Shown: positions 19,621 through 30,148, counted from the stretch's first letter. The stretch is DNA of 64,000 nt from Betaproteobacteria bacterium HGW-Betaproteobacteria-1 (GCA_002842435.1 PHCX01000003.1:186001-250000), one strand, 5' to 3'. Numbers and translations: made by a program. The notes: generated by a model from the letters alone, not told the origin.

Positions 19621-20484
19621 TTAACCCCAGTTCAATTTTTCGCGCAGCATGGCGAAATGACTATGCCCTCGCGGATGCAGCAGGGTAATGGTTTCCTGTG
19701 CGCGGCGTATGATCATCTTGTCGCCTTCCAGCAGCGACGAATGCAACTGCCCATCGAAATGCACACAGGCGTCCTCGGCGCGCATGAGGGTCACTTCCAC
19801 GCGACTATCGCCATTGATGGCGATCGGCCGGTTGCTCAAGGTATGCGGGCAGATCGGTACCAGGGCAATCGCATCGAGCGTGGGGTGCAGGATGGGCCCG
19901 CCGGCAGAAAGTGAATAAGCCGTCGTACCGGTAGGGGTAGCAATAATCAGCCCATCCGATCGCTGTGTATGCACGAACTGGCCATCAATGTGAACTTCCA
20001 GTTCGATCAATTTGGCAGCACCATTCTTGTTGATCACGACATCATTCAGTGCATAGCCACGAGTGATCATCTGCCCGTCTCGTTGCAGGGAGCCGGTCAG
20101 TAGCATGCGTTCCTCGCGATCGAATTCCCCGGACAGAATGCGGCCGATGCCCTCCAGCATGTTTTCCGCTTCAAGGTCGGTCAGAAAACCGAAACGTCCA
20201 CGGTTCACGCCTACCAGCGGAATATCATGTTGCACGAAGGCGCGTGCCGCCGTCAGCATGGTACCGTCGCCGCCCAGCACGATTGCCAGATCCACTTGCT
20301 GCCCGATCTGGTCGATGGGCGCGACCGCATATCCGCTCAACAACGATTGCTGCGCCGTGATCTCCTCGAGAACGACGCCAAACTGCTGATTGGCCAGAAA
20401 CTCGGCCAGCACGCCGATATGCTCGCTGGATTCAGCGTTCATATATTTGCCGATCAGGGCGATATTCTTGAATATACTTTTCAT
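19621..20484 (-). CDS. nadK: NAD kinase
   Basis: A 287-residue kinase making NADP from NAD. It has the GGDGT motif in LAIVLGGDGTMLTAAR, the NAD-binding GYALNDVVINKNGAAKLIE stretch and the glycine-rich TPTGTTAYSLSAGGPI. The start at ATG 20484 (MKSIFKNIALIGKY) agrees with the family; the open frame continues 30 codons upstream with no homology expected. It is divergent from hrcA and followed by recN. Confidence 0.96.
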   Translation of the reverse strand: MKSIFKNIALIGKYMNAESSEHIGVLAEFLANQQFGVVLEEITAQQSLLSGYAVAPIDQIGQQVDLAIVLGGDGTMLTAARAFVQHDIPLVGVNRGRFGFLTDLEAENMLEGIGRILSGEFDREERMLLTGSLQRDGQMITRGYALNDVVINKNGAAKLIELEVHIDGQFVHTQRSDGLIIATPTGTTAYSLSAGGPILHPTLDAIALVPICPHTLSNRPIAINGDSRVEVTLMRAEDACVHFDGQLHSSLLEGDKMIIRRAQETITLLHPRGHSHFAMLREKLNWG

Positions 20485-20673
20485 CGCTGGCATTAAATCA
20501 TAGATGCGCATGCCGGCATAGCTGCCGGCAGCTGCAATGGACAATCCGGCCAATCGCCGCAAGCATTTTCTCACCTTGCGGTATAGCGGATAGTGGCCGA
20601 TAATTTGTCCTGTTTTCGTGGTGAAATTTCTTCATGTCAGGCTGGTCATAAAAGGTGCCGAAAACACCACACT

Positions 20674-21693
20674 ATGTTAGATAAACGCGCACAAATTCTG
20701 CTGAAAACCCTGGTTGAACATTACATCAGTGATGGTCAGCCGGTCGGCTCGCGCACGCTATCCAAATGCTCGGGCCTGGACCTGAGCCCGGCAACTGTAC
20801 GCAATGTCATGTCCGACCTTGAGGAACTGGGCTTCATCACCAGCCCGCACACCTCGGCCGGACGCATCCCGACACAGCGCGGCTACCGGTTCTTCGTCGA
20901 CAGCCTGCTGACCATCCAGCCCATGGAAAGCAAGGAAATCAAACGCCTGGCCTCCGAACTTTCATCGCCTGACCCGCAGGAACTGATCAGCGTCACCGCC
21001 AGCATGCTCTCCAACCTGACCCAGTTTGCCGGTCTGGTCATGATTCCCAAGCGCAAAAGCGTCGCTTTCCGCCATATCGAATTCATGCCACTGTCAGAAC
21101 GGCGCATCCTGGTGATCATCGTCACCACCGACGGCAATGTGCAAAACCGCATCATCATGGCCGACAAGCCTTACAGCGCGTCGGCACTGACACAGGCCAG
21201 CAATTTTTTCAATCAGCACTACACCGGCATGACCTTCGAGCAGGTGCAAGCCAAACTGCACGAAGAGCTGAAACAGATGCAATCGGACATGACCCGTCTG
21301 ATGTCCGCCGCACTGGATGCCAGCAACCGGTCCCTGCACGAAGGCAAGGACGCCGTGGTGATCTCGGGTGAACACAATCTGCTACAGGTGGACGAACTCT
21401 CGACCAATGTCAGCTCGCTGCGCAAGCTGTTCGAAGTGTTCGAACGCCGTACCCAGCTCATGCGGTTGATGGACAACAGCCAGCGTGCAGAAGGCATCCA
21501 GATCTTCATCGGCGGCGAATCCGGTTACTTGCCGCTGGATGAATGCAGCATGGTCACCGCGCCTTACGAGGCACAGGGCCAGATCATCGGCACGCTCGGC
21601 GTCATCGGCCCGACACGCATGGCTTATGAGCGCATCATCCCGATCGTCGACGTCACAGCGAAGCTGCTTTCCAATGCGCTTTCCAATAATTAG
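20674..21693 (+). CDS. hrcA: Heat-inducible transcription repressor HrcA
   Basis: A 339-residue repressor that binds CIRCE operators and needs GroEL for activity. The winged helix GQPVGSRTLSKCSGLDLSPA with ATVRNVMSDLEELG lies in the first 60 residues, followed by the GAF-like dimerisation domain. ATG 20674 (MLDKRAQILLKTLVEHYI) is the family start. Upstream of grpE and dnaK in this window I see sigma-32 promoters but no CIRCE, so its main target is probably groESL elsewhere. It lies 6 bp before hemH. Confidence 0.96.
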   Translation: MLDKRAQILLKTLVEHYISDGQPVGSRTLSKCSGLDLSPATVRNVMSDLEELGFITSPHTSAGRIPTQRGYRFFVDSLLTIQPMESKEIKRLASELSSPDPQELISVTASMLSNLTQFAGLVMIPKRKSVAFRHIEFMPLSERRILVIIVTTDGNVQNRIIMADKPYSASALTQASNFFNQHYTGMTFEQVQAKLHEELKQMQSDMTRLMSAALDASNRSLHEGKDAVVISGEHNLLQVDELSTNVSSLRKLFEVFERRTQLMRLMDNSQRAEGIQIFIGGESGYLPLDECSMVTAPYEAQGQIIGTLGVIGPTRMAYERIIPIVDVTAKLLSNALSNN

Positions 21694-21699
21694 GAAACT

Positions 21700-22806
21700 A
21701 TGGCCTATTACCTGAACGAACCGCCTTACCAGCACGGCGACCCTTTGCGGGTTGGTATCCTGCTGGTCAATCTCGGTACGCCGGAAGCACCCACCGGCAA
21801 GGCCTTGCGTCCATATCTCAAGCAGTTCCTCAGTGACCGGCGGGTAGTCGAGATTCCGCGCATCATCTGGTGGCTGATCCTCAACGGCATCATTCTCAAC
21901 ATCCGGCCGAGAAAGTCCGCTGAAAAATATGCGCAAATCTGGACCGAGGAAGGTTCGCCTCTGTATGTGCATACGCGCAATCAGGCCAAACTGCTGCAAG
22001 GCTATCTCAGCACCAGAATCAACAGCCCTTACGCCGTCGAGTTTGCCATGCGTTATGGCAATCCATCGGTTGCCTCCGCCATACAGAAACTCAAGGCCAG
22101 GAACTGCAACCGCATCCTGGTGATGCCGCTCTACCCGCAATACGCGGCCAGTAGCAGTGCATCAGCAATGGATGATGTGTGGCGCAGCCTGTTGCGCATG
22201 CGCAATGTGCCGGCGATACGCACCATCCGGAACTACCATGACCACCCGGCCTACATCTCCGCACTCGCTGAAAGTGTCCGGCAGCACTGGGCGCAGAATG
22301 GCAAGCCGGAAAAACTCATCATGAGCTTTCACGGCGTACCGCGCTACACGCTGGACAAGGGCGACCCTTACCATTGCGAATGCCACAAGACCGGCCGCCT
22401 GCTGGCGGAAGCCCTGCAACTGGACAAATCACAGTACATGGTCTGTTTCCAGTCGCGTTTCGGCAAGGCTGAATGGCTGAAACCCTATCTGGCACCGACG
22501 CTGGAAGAACTCGGCAAGCAGAAAATGAAGCGTATCGACGTGATTTGCCCGGGCTTTTCCAGCGATTGCTTGGAAACACTGGAAGAAATCGCCATGGAAG
22601 GCAAGGAAACCTTCCAGCACAATGGCGGCGGCGAATACCACTACATCCCGGCGCTGAACGAGCGCGACAGCTGGATACATGCCTTGAGCGACATCGCCAT
22701 GGAAAACCTGCAGGGCTGGGTCAGTGCCGACTGGGATGAAAAACGCGCCAGCGAAGAAGCCGAACTCACACGTCTGCGCGCACTGGCCATGGGCGCCCAA
22801 AAATAG
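21700..22806 (+). CDS. hemH: Ferrochelatase
   Basis: A 368-residue enzyme inserting ferrous iron into protoporphyrin IX, the last step of protoheme synthesis. [20 protein letters not shown] opens it, [21 protein letters not shown] holds the metal-binding histidine, and [16 protein letters not shown] with the catalytic glutamate is near the C-terminus. AGGAAA precedes the ATG. It follows hrcA by 6 bp, an order common in betaproteobacteria. Confidence 0.97.
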   Translation: MAYYLNEPPYQHGDPLRVGILLVNLGTPEAPTGKALRPYLKQFLSDRRVVEIPRIIWWLILNGIILNIRPRKSAEKYAQIWTEEGSPLYVHTRNQAKLLQGYLSTRINSPYAVEFAMRYGNPSVASAIQKLKARNCNRILVMPLYPQYAASSSASAMDDVWRSLLRMRNVPAIRTIRNYHDHPAYISALAESVRQHWAQNGKPEKLIMSFHGVPRYTLDKGDPYHCECHKTGRLLAEALQLDKSQYMVCFQSRFGKAEWLKPYLAPTLEELGKQKMKRIDVICPGFSSDCLETLEEIAMEGKETFQHNGGGEYHYIPALNERDSWIHALSDIAMENLQGWVSADWDEKRASEEAELTRLRALAMGAQK

Positions 22807-22874
22807 GGGCTTTGCTATACTCTCGTCTTGAATCCGGAGTTAATCCGTAATCCAGAACCTATTGGAATGAACAA

Positions 22875-23855
22875 ATGATCGTAATTACCGGTGGCGCAGG
22901 CATGATAGGCAGTATGATCGCCTGGCACCTCAATCAAAATTCAGGCCGTGATGACATCGTCATCGTCGATCGCCAGCATCACCCTGAACAATGGCAGAAC
23001 CTGGTGCACAGACGCTATGCACACTATCTGGACAAGGATCAGTTGCTCGACTGGCTGAAGCAGGCCAAAAATATCGATGCCGTGATTCACATGGGTGCCA
23101 TCAGCGCCACCACCGAACGCGACTTCAACAAGCTGGTGCAGGACAACATCCAGTATTCCCAGGACCTGTGGTCGTGGTGTGCCGAACACAAGGTGCCTTT
23201 TCTCTATGCCAGTTCTGCTGCCACCTATGGCGGCGGCGAACAGGGTTACGAGGACGATGAAAGCCGGACCGACAGTTTCCGCCCATTGAATGGCTACGGC
23301 TATTCCAAGCAGTTCTTCGACCAGTGGGCGCTACGTCAAGTCAGCGAAGGCAAGCCTGTTCCGCCGCAATGGTGCGGTTTCAAGTTCTTCAATGTCTACG
23401 GTCCCAACGAATATCACAAGGAACGCATGGCCAGCGTGGCTTTCCACAGCTTCAACCAGTTCCGTGAACATGGCACGGTCAAGCTGTTCAAGAGCCATTT
23501 GCCTGAATACAAGGACGGCATGCAATTACGCGACTTCGTCTACGTCAAGGACGCCGCTGCGGTGGTCGCACATTTTCTGCAGAATCCCGAGCATTCCGGC
23601 ATCTATAATGTCGGCACCGGTCAGGCACGCGCCTTCAAGGATCTCGCTTCCGCAGTCATGACCAGCATGGGCAAGTCGCCGGACATCACGTTCATCGACA
23701 TGCCGGATGACCTGCAAGGCAAATATCAGTATTTCACCGAGGCCAACATGGACAAGGTACGAGCAACCGGCTACAGCCAGCCTTTCCATACGCTGGAAGA
23801 AGGTGTGTGCGACTATGTGCAGAATTACCTGCTGCAGGCAGACCCCTACGCCTAA
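22875..23855 (+). CDS. hldD: ADP-L-glycero-D-manno-heptose 6-epimerase
   Basis: A 326-residue extended short-chain dehydrogenase that epimerises ADP-D,D-heptose to ADP-L,D-heptose for the LPS inner core. The NAD(P) motif [15 protein letters not shown] is at the N-terminus; the catalytic [11 protein letters not shown] and the substrate-binding [18 protein letters not shown] are intact. It opens a heptose operon (hldD, gmhA, hldE, waaF) in which all precursor and transfer steps needed after sedoheptulose-7-phosphate are collected except gmhB, which is not in this stretch. Confidence 0.96.
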   Translation: MIVITGGAGMIGSMIAWHLNQNSGRDDIVIVDRQHHPEQWQNLVHRRYAHYLDKDQLLDWLKQAKNIDAVIHMGAISATTERDFNKLVQDNIQYSQDLWSWCAEHKVPFLYASSAATYGGGEQGYEDDESRTDSFRPLNGYGYSKQFFDQWALRQVSEGKPVPPQWCGFKFFNVYGPNEYHKERMASVAFHSFNQFREHGTVKLFKSHLPEYKDGMQLRDFVYVKDAAAVVAHFLQNPEHSGIYNVGTGQARAFKDLASAVMTSMGKSPDITFIDMPDDLQGKYQYFTEANMDKVRATGYSQPFHTLEEGVCDYVQNYLLQADPYA

Positions 23856-23898
23856 CCAGGCAAACATATGGCCGCCAAAATATAGAGGAACCAAGGAT

Positions 23899-24462
23899 TT
23901 GAATAACATTGAGAACCTGACTGTAGCACTCGCTGAACATCAGGATGTGATGAGCAAACTTGCCGCCATGCTGCCGCAGATCGCTGCCGTAGCAGATGAG
24001 ATGCGTGCCTGTATCGCCCGCGGCGGCAAGATCCTGCTGATGGGTAACGGCGGTAGCGCTGCCGACAGTCAGCACATCGCTGCCGAGATCGTCGGCCGCT
24101 ATAAAAAGGAACGCAAAGGCCTGCCGGCCATCGCACTGACAACCGACACCTCCATCCTGACCTCGGTCGGCAACGATTACGGCTACGAGTATATTTTCTC
24201 GCGTCAGGTTGAAGCGCTCTGTTCACCGCAGGATCTGGTCATCGGCCTCACCACCTCGGGCAACAGCCCCAACGTCGTGCGCGCAATCGAGACCGCCAAA
24301 CAGATCGGCGCCGTCACCGTTGGCATGACCGGCGGCAGCGGCGGCAAGCTCGCTGCGCTTTGCGACTACAATCTCATCATGCCATCGAGCGACACACCGC
24401 GCATTCAGGAAGCGCATATCTTCATTGGCCACAGCCTGTGTGATTTACTTGAAGCCGACTGA
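23899..24462 (+). CDS. gmhA: Sedoheptulose-7-phosphate isomerase
   Basis: A 187-residue SIS-domain enzyme converting sedoheptulose-7-phosphate to D-glycero-D-manno-heptose-7-phosphate. [16 protein letters not shown] and [10 protein letters not shown] form the phosphate sites, and the [19 protein letters not shown] end is typical. The start is a TTG at 23899 with AGAGGA upstream; no ATG lies in frame near the family start, and the frame continues backwards into hldD only by chance. Its stop overlaps the hldE start as TGATG. Confidence 0.95.
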   Translation: MNNIENLTVALAEHQDVMSKLAAMLPQIAAVADEMRACIARGGKILLMGNGGSAADSQHIAAEIVGRYKKERKGLPAIALTTDTSILTSVGNDYGYEYIFSRQVEALCSPQDLVIGLTTSGNSPNVVRAIETAKQIGAVTVGMTGGSGGKLAALCDYNLIMPSSDTPRIQEAHIFIGHSLCDLLEAD

Positions 24463-25928
24463 TGCGTGAAAAACTGATTGAAACCGTAAAACATCGTTTT
24501 GCTACCAGCGACAAAACCGCGCTGGTCATCGGTGACCTGATGCTGGACCGTTACCTGATCGGTGAGGTAGAGCGCATTTCACCCGAGGCCCCCGTGCCGG
24601 TCGTGCTCTTGAAACAGGAGAACGAGCGCGCCGGCGGGGCCGCCAATGTCGCGGCCAATCTGTCGCTGCTTGGCATCAACAGCGTCATGGCCGGTGTCAT
24701 CGGCGATGACGCCGAGGGCCGCGCCTTGCTGGAGATGATGCAGGGATTGAATATCAGCAGCAGCGCGATTGTCACGTCACACCAGCGCCCGACCGTGACC
24801 AAGACCCGCATCCTCGGCGGCCATCAACAAATGATGCGACTGGACAAGGAAAGCCGGCTGACATTTACCGATACCGAAGCCAGCACACTGCTCAAACAGG
24901 TTTCACAAGCCATAGTGCAGAAACCTGCCGTAATCATCCTTTCGGATTACGCCAAAGGCGTGTTGAGCGACGAACTCTGCCAGGCGGTCATCGCGCAAGC
25001 CAAGGCACTGGGCATTCCGGTGCTGGTAGACCCGAAGGGGCGCGATTATTCGAAATACGAAGGCGCAACGGCCCTGACCCCGAACAAGAAAGAAACCTCC
25101 GAAGCCTGCGGCATAGATGCGTTGGACACCGAAAAGCTGCTACAGGCGGCAGCCAAGCTCAGGGATCAACTCAGTTTGGAGTTTCTTGCAGTGACCCGGG
25201 GGGAGGAAGGTATTTCCCTACTTGAGAAAAACGAGACCATCCACATTCCGGCAGCAGCGAAACAGGTGTTTGACGTTTCCGGCGCCGGCGATACCGTGAT
25301 CGCGACACTGGCCGCTGGCCTTATACATGGCTTGAGCCATCACCAGGCCTTCGAACTGGCCAACATCGCCGCCGGCATTGTGGTCGGCAAGGTTGGCACG
25401 GTACCGGTCAACCGCGAGGAACTGCTGGCAGAACTCATCTCGCAGGACTCGGTTGAACAGGCAGACAAAATCTGCGAACTGGACACTCTGCTTGTGCGTG
25501 TCAGACAGTGGAAACAACAGAAAAAGCGCATCGTGTTCACCAACGGCTGCTTCGACCTCTTGCATGCCGGCCATGTCACCTATCTGGAAGCGGCCAGAAA
25601 AACCGGCGACAAACTGATCCTGGGCTTGAACACCGATCGTTCGGTCAGCGCCTTGAAAGGCCCCAGCCGGCCGGTAATTCATGAAGCCGATCGTGCACGA
25701 GTACTAGCTGCGCTGGAAGCGGTCGATGCGGTCATCCTGTTCGACGAGGACACGCCATTGAAACTGATTGATGCCATCCGGCCTGACATCATCGTCAAGG
25801 GTAGCGATTACAGCGAAGATCAGGTCATCGGTGGCAAGGAAGTCAAATCCTGGGGCGGCAAGGTCGCACTGATCGACATCGTGCCCGGCCGCAGCACCAG
25901 CAATATCATCGAGAAACTCGGGGCCTGA
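24462..25928 (+). CDS. hldE: Bifunctional heptose-7-phosphate kinase / heptose-1-phosphate adenylyltransferase
   Basis: A 488-residue fusion. The N-terminal ribokinase-type domain (about 1-330) has GGAANVAANLSLLG and the anion hole DVSGAGDTVIATLA. The C-terminal nucleotidyltransferase domain (about 350-488) has FTNGCFDLLHAGHVTYLEAA, with the HxGH motif, and ends KGSDYSEDQVIG...STSNIIEKL. It phosphorylates the heptose C1 and activates it with ATP. Overlaps at both ends (TGATG with gmhA and with waaF) indicate tight translational coupling. The fused form is the gamma/betaproteobacterial type found in E. coli. Confidence 0.97.
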   Translation: MREKLIETVKHRFATSDKTALVIGDLMLDRYLIGEVERISPEAPVPVVLLKQENERAGGAANVAANLSLLGINSVMAGVIGDDAEGRALLEMMQGLNISSSAIVTSHQRPTVTKTRILGGHQQMMRLDKESRLTFTDTEASTLLKQVSQAIVQKPAVIILSDYAKGVLSDELCQAVIAQAKALGIPVLVDPKGRDYSKYEGATALTPNKKETSEACGIDALDTEKLLQAAAKLRDQLSLEFLAVTRGEEGISLLEKNETIHIPAAAKQVFDVSGAGDTVIATLAAGLIHGLSHHQAFELANIAAGIVVGKVGTVPVNREELLAELISQDSVEQADKICELDTLLVRVRQWKQQKKRIVFTNGCFDLLHAGHVTYLEAARKTGDKLILGLNTDRSVSALKGPSRPVIHEADRARVLAALEAVDAVILFDEDTPLKLIDAIRPDIIVKGSDYSEDQVIGGKEVKSWGGKVALIDIVPGRSTSNIIEKLGA

Positions 25929-26929
25929 TGCGCATTCTGGTAATAGGCCCGTCTTGGGTTGGCGACATGGTATTGGCGCACAGCCTGTTCCAGGTCATCA
26001 AGCAGCAACAGCCGGATTCCATCATTGATGTTGCAGCCCCGGCCTGGACCATCCCTTTACTGGACCGCATGCCCGAAGTCAGCGGCAAGATCGCGCTGCC
26101 GTTCAAACATGGCCGACTGGACTTACGCGAACGCATCCGCTTGGGGAAATCGCTGAAAAATGCTGCCTACGACCAGGCCATCCTGCTGACCAATTCCTTC
26201 AAATCCGCGATTCTGCCCTTCGCCGCCAACATCCCGCTGCGCACCGGATTCCGTGGCGAAATGCGCTATGGCTTGCTGAACGATATCCGCTCGCTCGACA
26301 AAAAGGCGCTCCCACGTACGGTCGACCGCTTCGTCGCGCTCGGCCTCAAGAAGGACCAGCCGCTTCCAGCCACCATTCCCAACCCGAGACTGATTGCCGA
26401 TGCTTCTCAGGCGGTTGAGGCCCTCGACAAACTTGGGAAAGAACTGCCGGATGTTCCGGTGCTGGGTTTGTGCCCCGGAGCTGAATATGGCGAAGCAAAG
26501 CGCTGGCCGGCCGAATATTATGCCGAGGTAGCCAGGCAGGCACTGGAGAAAGGCTGGCAGGTCTGGCTGTTCGGTTCGGAAAAGGATGTACCGGTCACCG
26601 GCAGCATTAATCAGATGACGAAGAACCGGTGCCTCGATCTGGGCGGAAGAACCCGGCTGGGTGAAGCCATCGACCTGATGTCGCTCTGCCAAACGGTGGT
26701 CAGCAACGACTCCGGCCTGATGCATGTCGCGGCCGCCCTCGGCCGAAAAGTGATTGCAGTCTACGGATCGTCCGACCCGCACCACACGCCACCGATGAGT
26801 CCAGAGGCCGTCGTGCTCTGGCTTGGACTTGATTGCAGCCCATGTTTCAAACGCATATGTCCACTCGGCCATCTCAACTGTCTCAAACAACTCGCACCGG
26901 ACCGCGTGCTGCAGGAAATCGCCCTGTAG
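25928..26929 (+). CDS. waaF: ADP-heptose:LPS heptosyltransferase II
   Basis: A 333-residue GT9 enzyme that adds the second heptose to the LPS inner core on the cytoplasmic face of the inner membrane. MRILVIGPSWVGDMVLAHSL is the family opening; the donor site includes LGLCPGAEYGEAKRWP and the C-terminal VVSNDSGLMHVAAALGRKVI. The start overlaps the hldE stop as TGATG. It ends the heptose operon; the downstream membrane protein starts 24 bp later and may be read through. Confidence 0.95.
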   Translation: MRILVIGPSWVGDMVLAHSLFQVIKQQQPDSIIDVAAPAWTIPLLDRMPEVSGKIALPFKHGRLDLRERIRLGKSLKNAAYDQAILLTNSFKSAILPFAANIPLRTGFRGEMRYGLLNDIRSLDKKALPRTVDRFVALGLKKDQPLPATIPNPRLIADASQAVEALDKLGKELPDVPVLGLCPGAEYGEAKRWPAEYYAEVARQALEKGWQVWLFGSEKDVPVTGSINQMTKNRCLDLGGRTRLGEAIDLMSLCQTVVSNDSGLMHVAAALGRKVIAVYGSSDPHHTPPMSPEAVVLWLGLDCSPCFKRICPLGHLNCLKQLAPDRVLQEIAL

Positions 26930-26953
26930 TCTCTGAGTATTCGAGGATATCGA

Positions 26954-28489
26954 TTGAATTCATTGTTAAACAAACTCATTCAGTTACCCACCAACCGACT
27001 GACCTGGCTGTTGGCTGCAATCGGCGTACTGATCGCCATGCAGATCAACTACATTCAGCATGGCTGGATCAACAACGACTCGGTACTCTATTTCGAAGCG
27101 GCGCGCCTGTTCGCACTGGGAGAGTGGCAACAAGGCTTCAAATTGTTCCCTTGGCCGCTCTATAGTGGCCTCATCGCGCTGGTACACACGATTAGTGGCT
27201 TTAGTCTGCATTTTTCCGCACAGATTCTGAATGTCCTGTTCTTCGGCATTGCCACGCATTCTTTCCTGAAACTAATTCGTCTCTGCGGCGGCGATAACCT
27301 CACGCTGCTCTGCGGCGCACTGCTGCTGTTCAGCTCACAATACATCGTCGGCGATGCCCTGCAGATGCTGTTGCGCGATCAGGGGTTCTGGGCGTTTTTC
27401 CTGACAGGCATTGTCTTTTTCGTGCGCTTCTATCGCAGCCTGTCATGGACCGACGCCATCGCCTGGCAACTGGCGATGATTACCGCCATGCTGTTCCGGG
27501 TCGAAGGCATCACCTATCTGTTGGCACTACCATTCGTACTTTTATTGAACAAGAATCTGGCCTTGAGTACGCGTGGCTTTGCACTACTCAAGGCTCATAG
27601 CGTGAATCTGTCGGCCGGTCTGATTGTTGCCAGTTATCTGTTTTTAAAAGGGTTGCCCGTATCCAACCTCGGTCGCCTGCAGGAAATCTTTACCACCCGA
27701 CTACTAGAAGACCTGACCAGGAAATTCATGCAGCGGTCTGAGATCATGGCCAATGATGTACTCGGTAACTTCCTCGATCAGTTTGCATCCGAAGGCTTGC
27801 TTCTCACTTTCATCTTCATCATGTTGGCCAAAACAATCTCGTCTGCTGGCTGGATCACTGCTGGTCTTGCCGCTTATACCATCAGGCTTCGCCAGCAATT
27901 ACTCAATCACGACGCCTGGAGGATACTGACCGCAGTGATGGCGATTGCCTTGATCGACATGTTCCTGATCATACTCAAGGTGTTCGTGCTGTCAGGACGC
28001 TATGTTGTTCCACTAACCCTGATATTGATCACACTGGCTGCTTTCGGTTTGAGTGAATTATTCCATCGTCAGCAAAAATGGCCCGGAAAGAAAAGATGGC
28101 TTGTCTACATACTCGTGGTCGTACTGGCTTTGGGGATGGTCAAGAATATTCTGCCCAAGCGCGCAGGTCACAATTACCAGCAGGATGCGGTTGCCTGGGT
28201 AAAGTCCCACAACCCTGACAATTTGCCGGTTTTTTATGACAGTTCCAGAGTCCGCTATTACGCAGCTGAGCCTTTCATCGGCACATGGATGGATGTCTGG
28301 CAGAAAGTCACAGAGGCAACCGAAGATGGTTCGATCCACAAGTATGAATTTCTCCTCATAAGCCAGGAAGACGATGAGGAGTGGAAGTCAGCCCACATGG
28401 CAGAAAAGTTGCCGGACTTCATGGAAGTCCATCGTGCCGGCAACCGAAAGGGCAAGAAGTTCGTCGTCGTTTATCAGAAGAACTCCTGA
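26954..28489 (+). CDS. Polytopic membrane glycosyltransferase, GT39/ArnT-like
   Basis: A 511-residue protein with many hydrophobic helices in the first 400 residues and a soluble periplasmic C-terminus. The first loop contains HGWINNDSVLYFEAARLFAL; acidic residues in this loop are the catalytic feature of GT-C transferases such as ArnT and protein mannosyltransferases that use polyprenyl-phosphate sugars. The similarity is architectural, so the sugar and acceptor (lipid A, core or protein) are unknown. Start is a TTG at 26954 with GAGG upstream. Sampled bases are poorer in G+C than hldE. It probably extends the waaF transcript. Confidence 0.6.
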   Translation: MNSLLNKLIQLPTNRLTWLLAAIGVLIAMQINYIQHGWINNDSVLYFEAARLFALGEWQQGFKLFPWPLYSGLIALVHTISGFSLHFSAQILNVLFFGIATHSFLKLIRLCGGDNLTLLCGALLLFSSQYIVGDALQMLLRDQGFWAFFLTGIVFFVRFYRSLSWTDAIAWQLAMITAMLFRVEGITYLLALPFVLLLNKNLALSTRGFALLKAHSVNLSAGLIVASYLFLKGLPVSNLGRLQEIFTTRLLEDLTRKFMQRSEIMANDVLGNFLDQFASEGLLLTFIFIMLAKTISSAGWITAGLAAYTIRLRQQLLNHDAWRILTAVMAIALIDMFLIILKVFVLSGRYVVPLTLILITLAAFGLSELFHRQQKWPGKKRWLVYILVVVLALGMVKNILPKRAGHNYQQDAVAWVKSHNPDNLPVFYDSSRVRYYAAEPFIGTWMDVWQKVTEATEDGSIHKYEFLLISQEDDEEWKSAHMAEKLPDFMEVHRAGNRKGKKFVVVYQKNS

Positions 28490-28512
28490 CGCACGCACCT
28501 GCACACATCGAT

Positions 28513-29235
28513 TCAACTTATGAGGTGTACACCGCATCTGTTTATCGAGAGTTTCGGATAGCGACGCGCTGCATCGGCAGGCCCATGCTCCAGTCGTTGC
28601 AGACAATCGAGCGGCTTCGAAAAATCCAACCGGTCGAGCACATCAACTGGAAAATCCCACCAGCATATGACCTCTAGCCTTGTAATCCAATCGTCCGGAA
28701 ATCGATACCGCACCACTCTGGCCGGAATGCCGGCAACGACTGCATAGGCAGGCACATCGGATGTCACCACGGAGCGTGCGGCAACAATGGCGCCATTACC
28801 GATATGAACCCCATTCATGATGCAGGCATCCCTTCCTATCCAGCAATCATGGCCGATCGTGACATCAGAACGTGCGGAAGAATTAGCCTGCCGATACTTT
28901 TCGGTCAACACAGAGTTGTAAAGCGAGGTACTGAGCCAGTCCATCGGATGCTCATGCCGGTCAAGACCGATAATGACATTGTTACCTATCGAGCAGAAGC
29001 GGCCAATGGAAGAAACCGCATAAAGCTCGCATCCACTCCTCAGATAGCTGTAGGCGCCGATTTCCAGCTTGTCACACTTGATCACAACTGCACCACCAAT
29101 GCTGACTTGCGGCTCTAACAGCAATTGGCTGTCACGCCCCAATTGACGTACGCCGCCGGAAAGCTTGCATCCATGCCGGCGCATAAGCCGAGCACCACAG
29201 AGATCATGCCATGCAGCGGCCAGTCGCTTGATCAT
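28513..29235 (-). CDS. Hexapeptide-repeat acetyltransferase (LbetaH)
   Basis: A 240-residue left-handed beta-helix acyltransferase of the WbbJ/CapG kind. Repeated hexads are visible (SIGGAVVIKCDKLEIGAYSY, SIGRFCSIGNNVIIGLD) and the acetyl-CoA site DVTIGHDCWIGRDACIMNGV holds the catalytic histidine. It probably O-acetylates a surface sugar. Its ATG overlaps the stop of the upstream DUF6625-like gene in an ATGA junction (29232-29235), so the two are translated together. It is convergent with the GT39-like gene. Confidence 0.85.
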   Translation of the reverse strand: MIKRLAAAWHDLCGARLMRRHGCKLSGGVRQLGRDSQLLLEPQVSIGGAVVIKCDKLEIGAYSYLRSGCELYAVSSIGRFCSIGNNVIIGLDRHEHPMDWLSTSLYNSVLTEKYRQANSSARSDVTIGHDCWIGRDACIMNGVHIGNGAIVAARSVVTSDVPAYAVVAGIPARVVRYRFPDDWITRLEVICWWDFPVDVLDRLDFSKPLDCLQRLEHGPADAARRYPKLSINRCGVHLIS

Positions 29236-30089
29236 GCTATGACAATTCCATCAGCCGAAATGATAACCCGCCGGTTTGCCAGATCGTCCACTGACGGCAG
29301 TGTACGGCCAGTCCAGTTCCGCTTCCATACCATGAAGTGAAAGTAGGGATAAACTCGATTCTCAAGGCTGGAGTTGCTGATCCTGCCATCCTGCCAGTAC
29401 CACTCGACCGGATAATCCCGGCTGCCATCTGTCCATGGAATCTTGCCGTTCGGCGTCGTGTAAGCCTCGATAAATTCAGCACGCCTTAACCATGGGTCGC
29501 ACTGGGCTGCCAGCCAACGCACCCAGGACGCCGAGTTCTTATGGCGCAGAAATATCTTTGAAAATGCACTCTCATCGAAAGCCAGATGTTCGGGCGATTC
29601 CAATCTGAACTGCCAGTGCTTGACTCGCATGAAAGCCGTCCGCATTTCCTCGGTATTACGAATCAAACAAAGATGACCGGAAATCCTGCGCGCGTGTGTG
29701 GAGAACAGATCAAATCGTGCAAGACGCTCGGCAGTAAAATAGGCCCTCAAATCACCATAGAGCAAGTCGAGATCACCAAAACCCCAGAAATCATATCCTG
29801 CAAGCTCTTCGGCATGAATCAAACCAAGCGCAGGCTTGATATCGCAAAGTTTGTAGGGTTGATCCGGATGAAAGTCAATGTGCAAGGCTCCCGCTACACG
29901 TTGACAATAATCCTGATAACTGACGGTCACCACACGAACATTCGATGGACACCTCTCCGGTTGACCGCAATCGCTGTACAACAGCCAGCCAATATCGGGA
30001 TTCGCACGGCAACTTTCGAGAAAATATGGCATCCAGAAAGGCCAACGGCCAAAATATGGAATGACGATAGCAATGCCAGGATTTTTCAT
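29232..30089 (-). CDS. DUF6625-like putative glycosyltransferase
   Basis: About 285 residues. The start IAIVIPYFGRWPFWMPYFLESC and the motif FWGFGDLDLLYGDL, which contains a D-x-D, look like a GT-A nucleotide-sugar binding site; the protein resembles the DUF6625 family of polysaccharide clusters. It would be a cytoplasmic transferase acting on surface polysaccharide, but no substrate can be assigned. ATG 30089 (MKNPG) is preferred; the frame extends nine codons further. It overlaps the downstream acetyltransferase by 4 bp. Composition is A+T-rich for this window (28 G+C in the 60 bases from 29761). Confidence 0.6.
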   Translation of the reverse strand: MKNPGIAIVIPYFGRWPFWMPYFLESCRANPDIGWLLYSDCGQPERCPSNVRVVTVSYQDYCQRVAGALHIDFHPDQPYKLCDIKPALGLIHAEELAGYDFWGFGDLDLLYGDLRAYFTAERLARFDLFSTHARRISGHLCLIRNTEEMRTAFMRVKHWQFRLESPEHLAFDESAFSKIFLRHKNSASWVRWLAAQCDPWLRRAEFIEAYTTPNGKIPWTDGSRDYPVEWYWQDGRISNSSLENRVYPYFHFMVWKRNWTGRTLPSVDDLANRRVIISADGIVIA

Positions 30090-30148
30090 ATACACAAGTA
30101 CATCATGCCTTGGCACTTGATTGGGTTCGAATCATTTCTGCTCATTCC

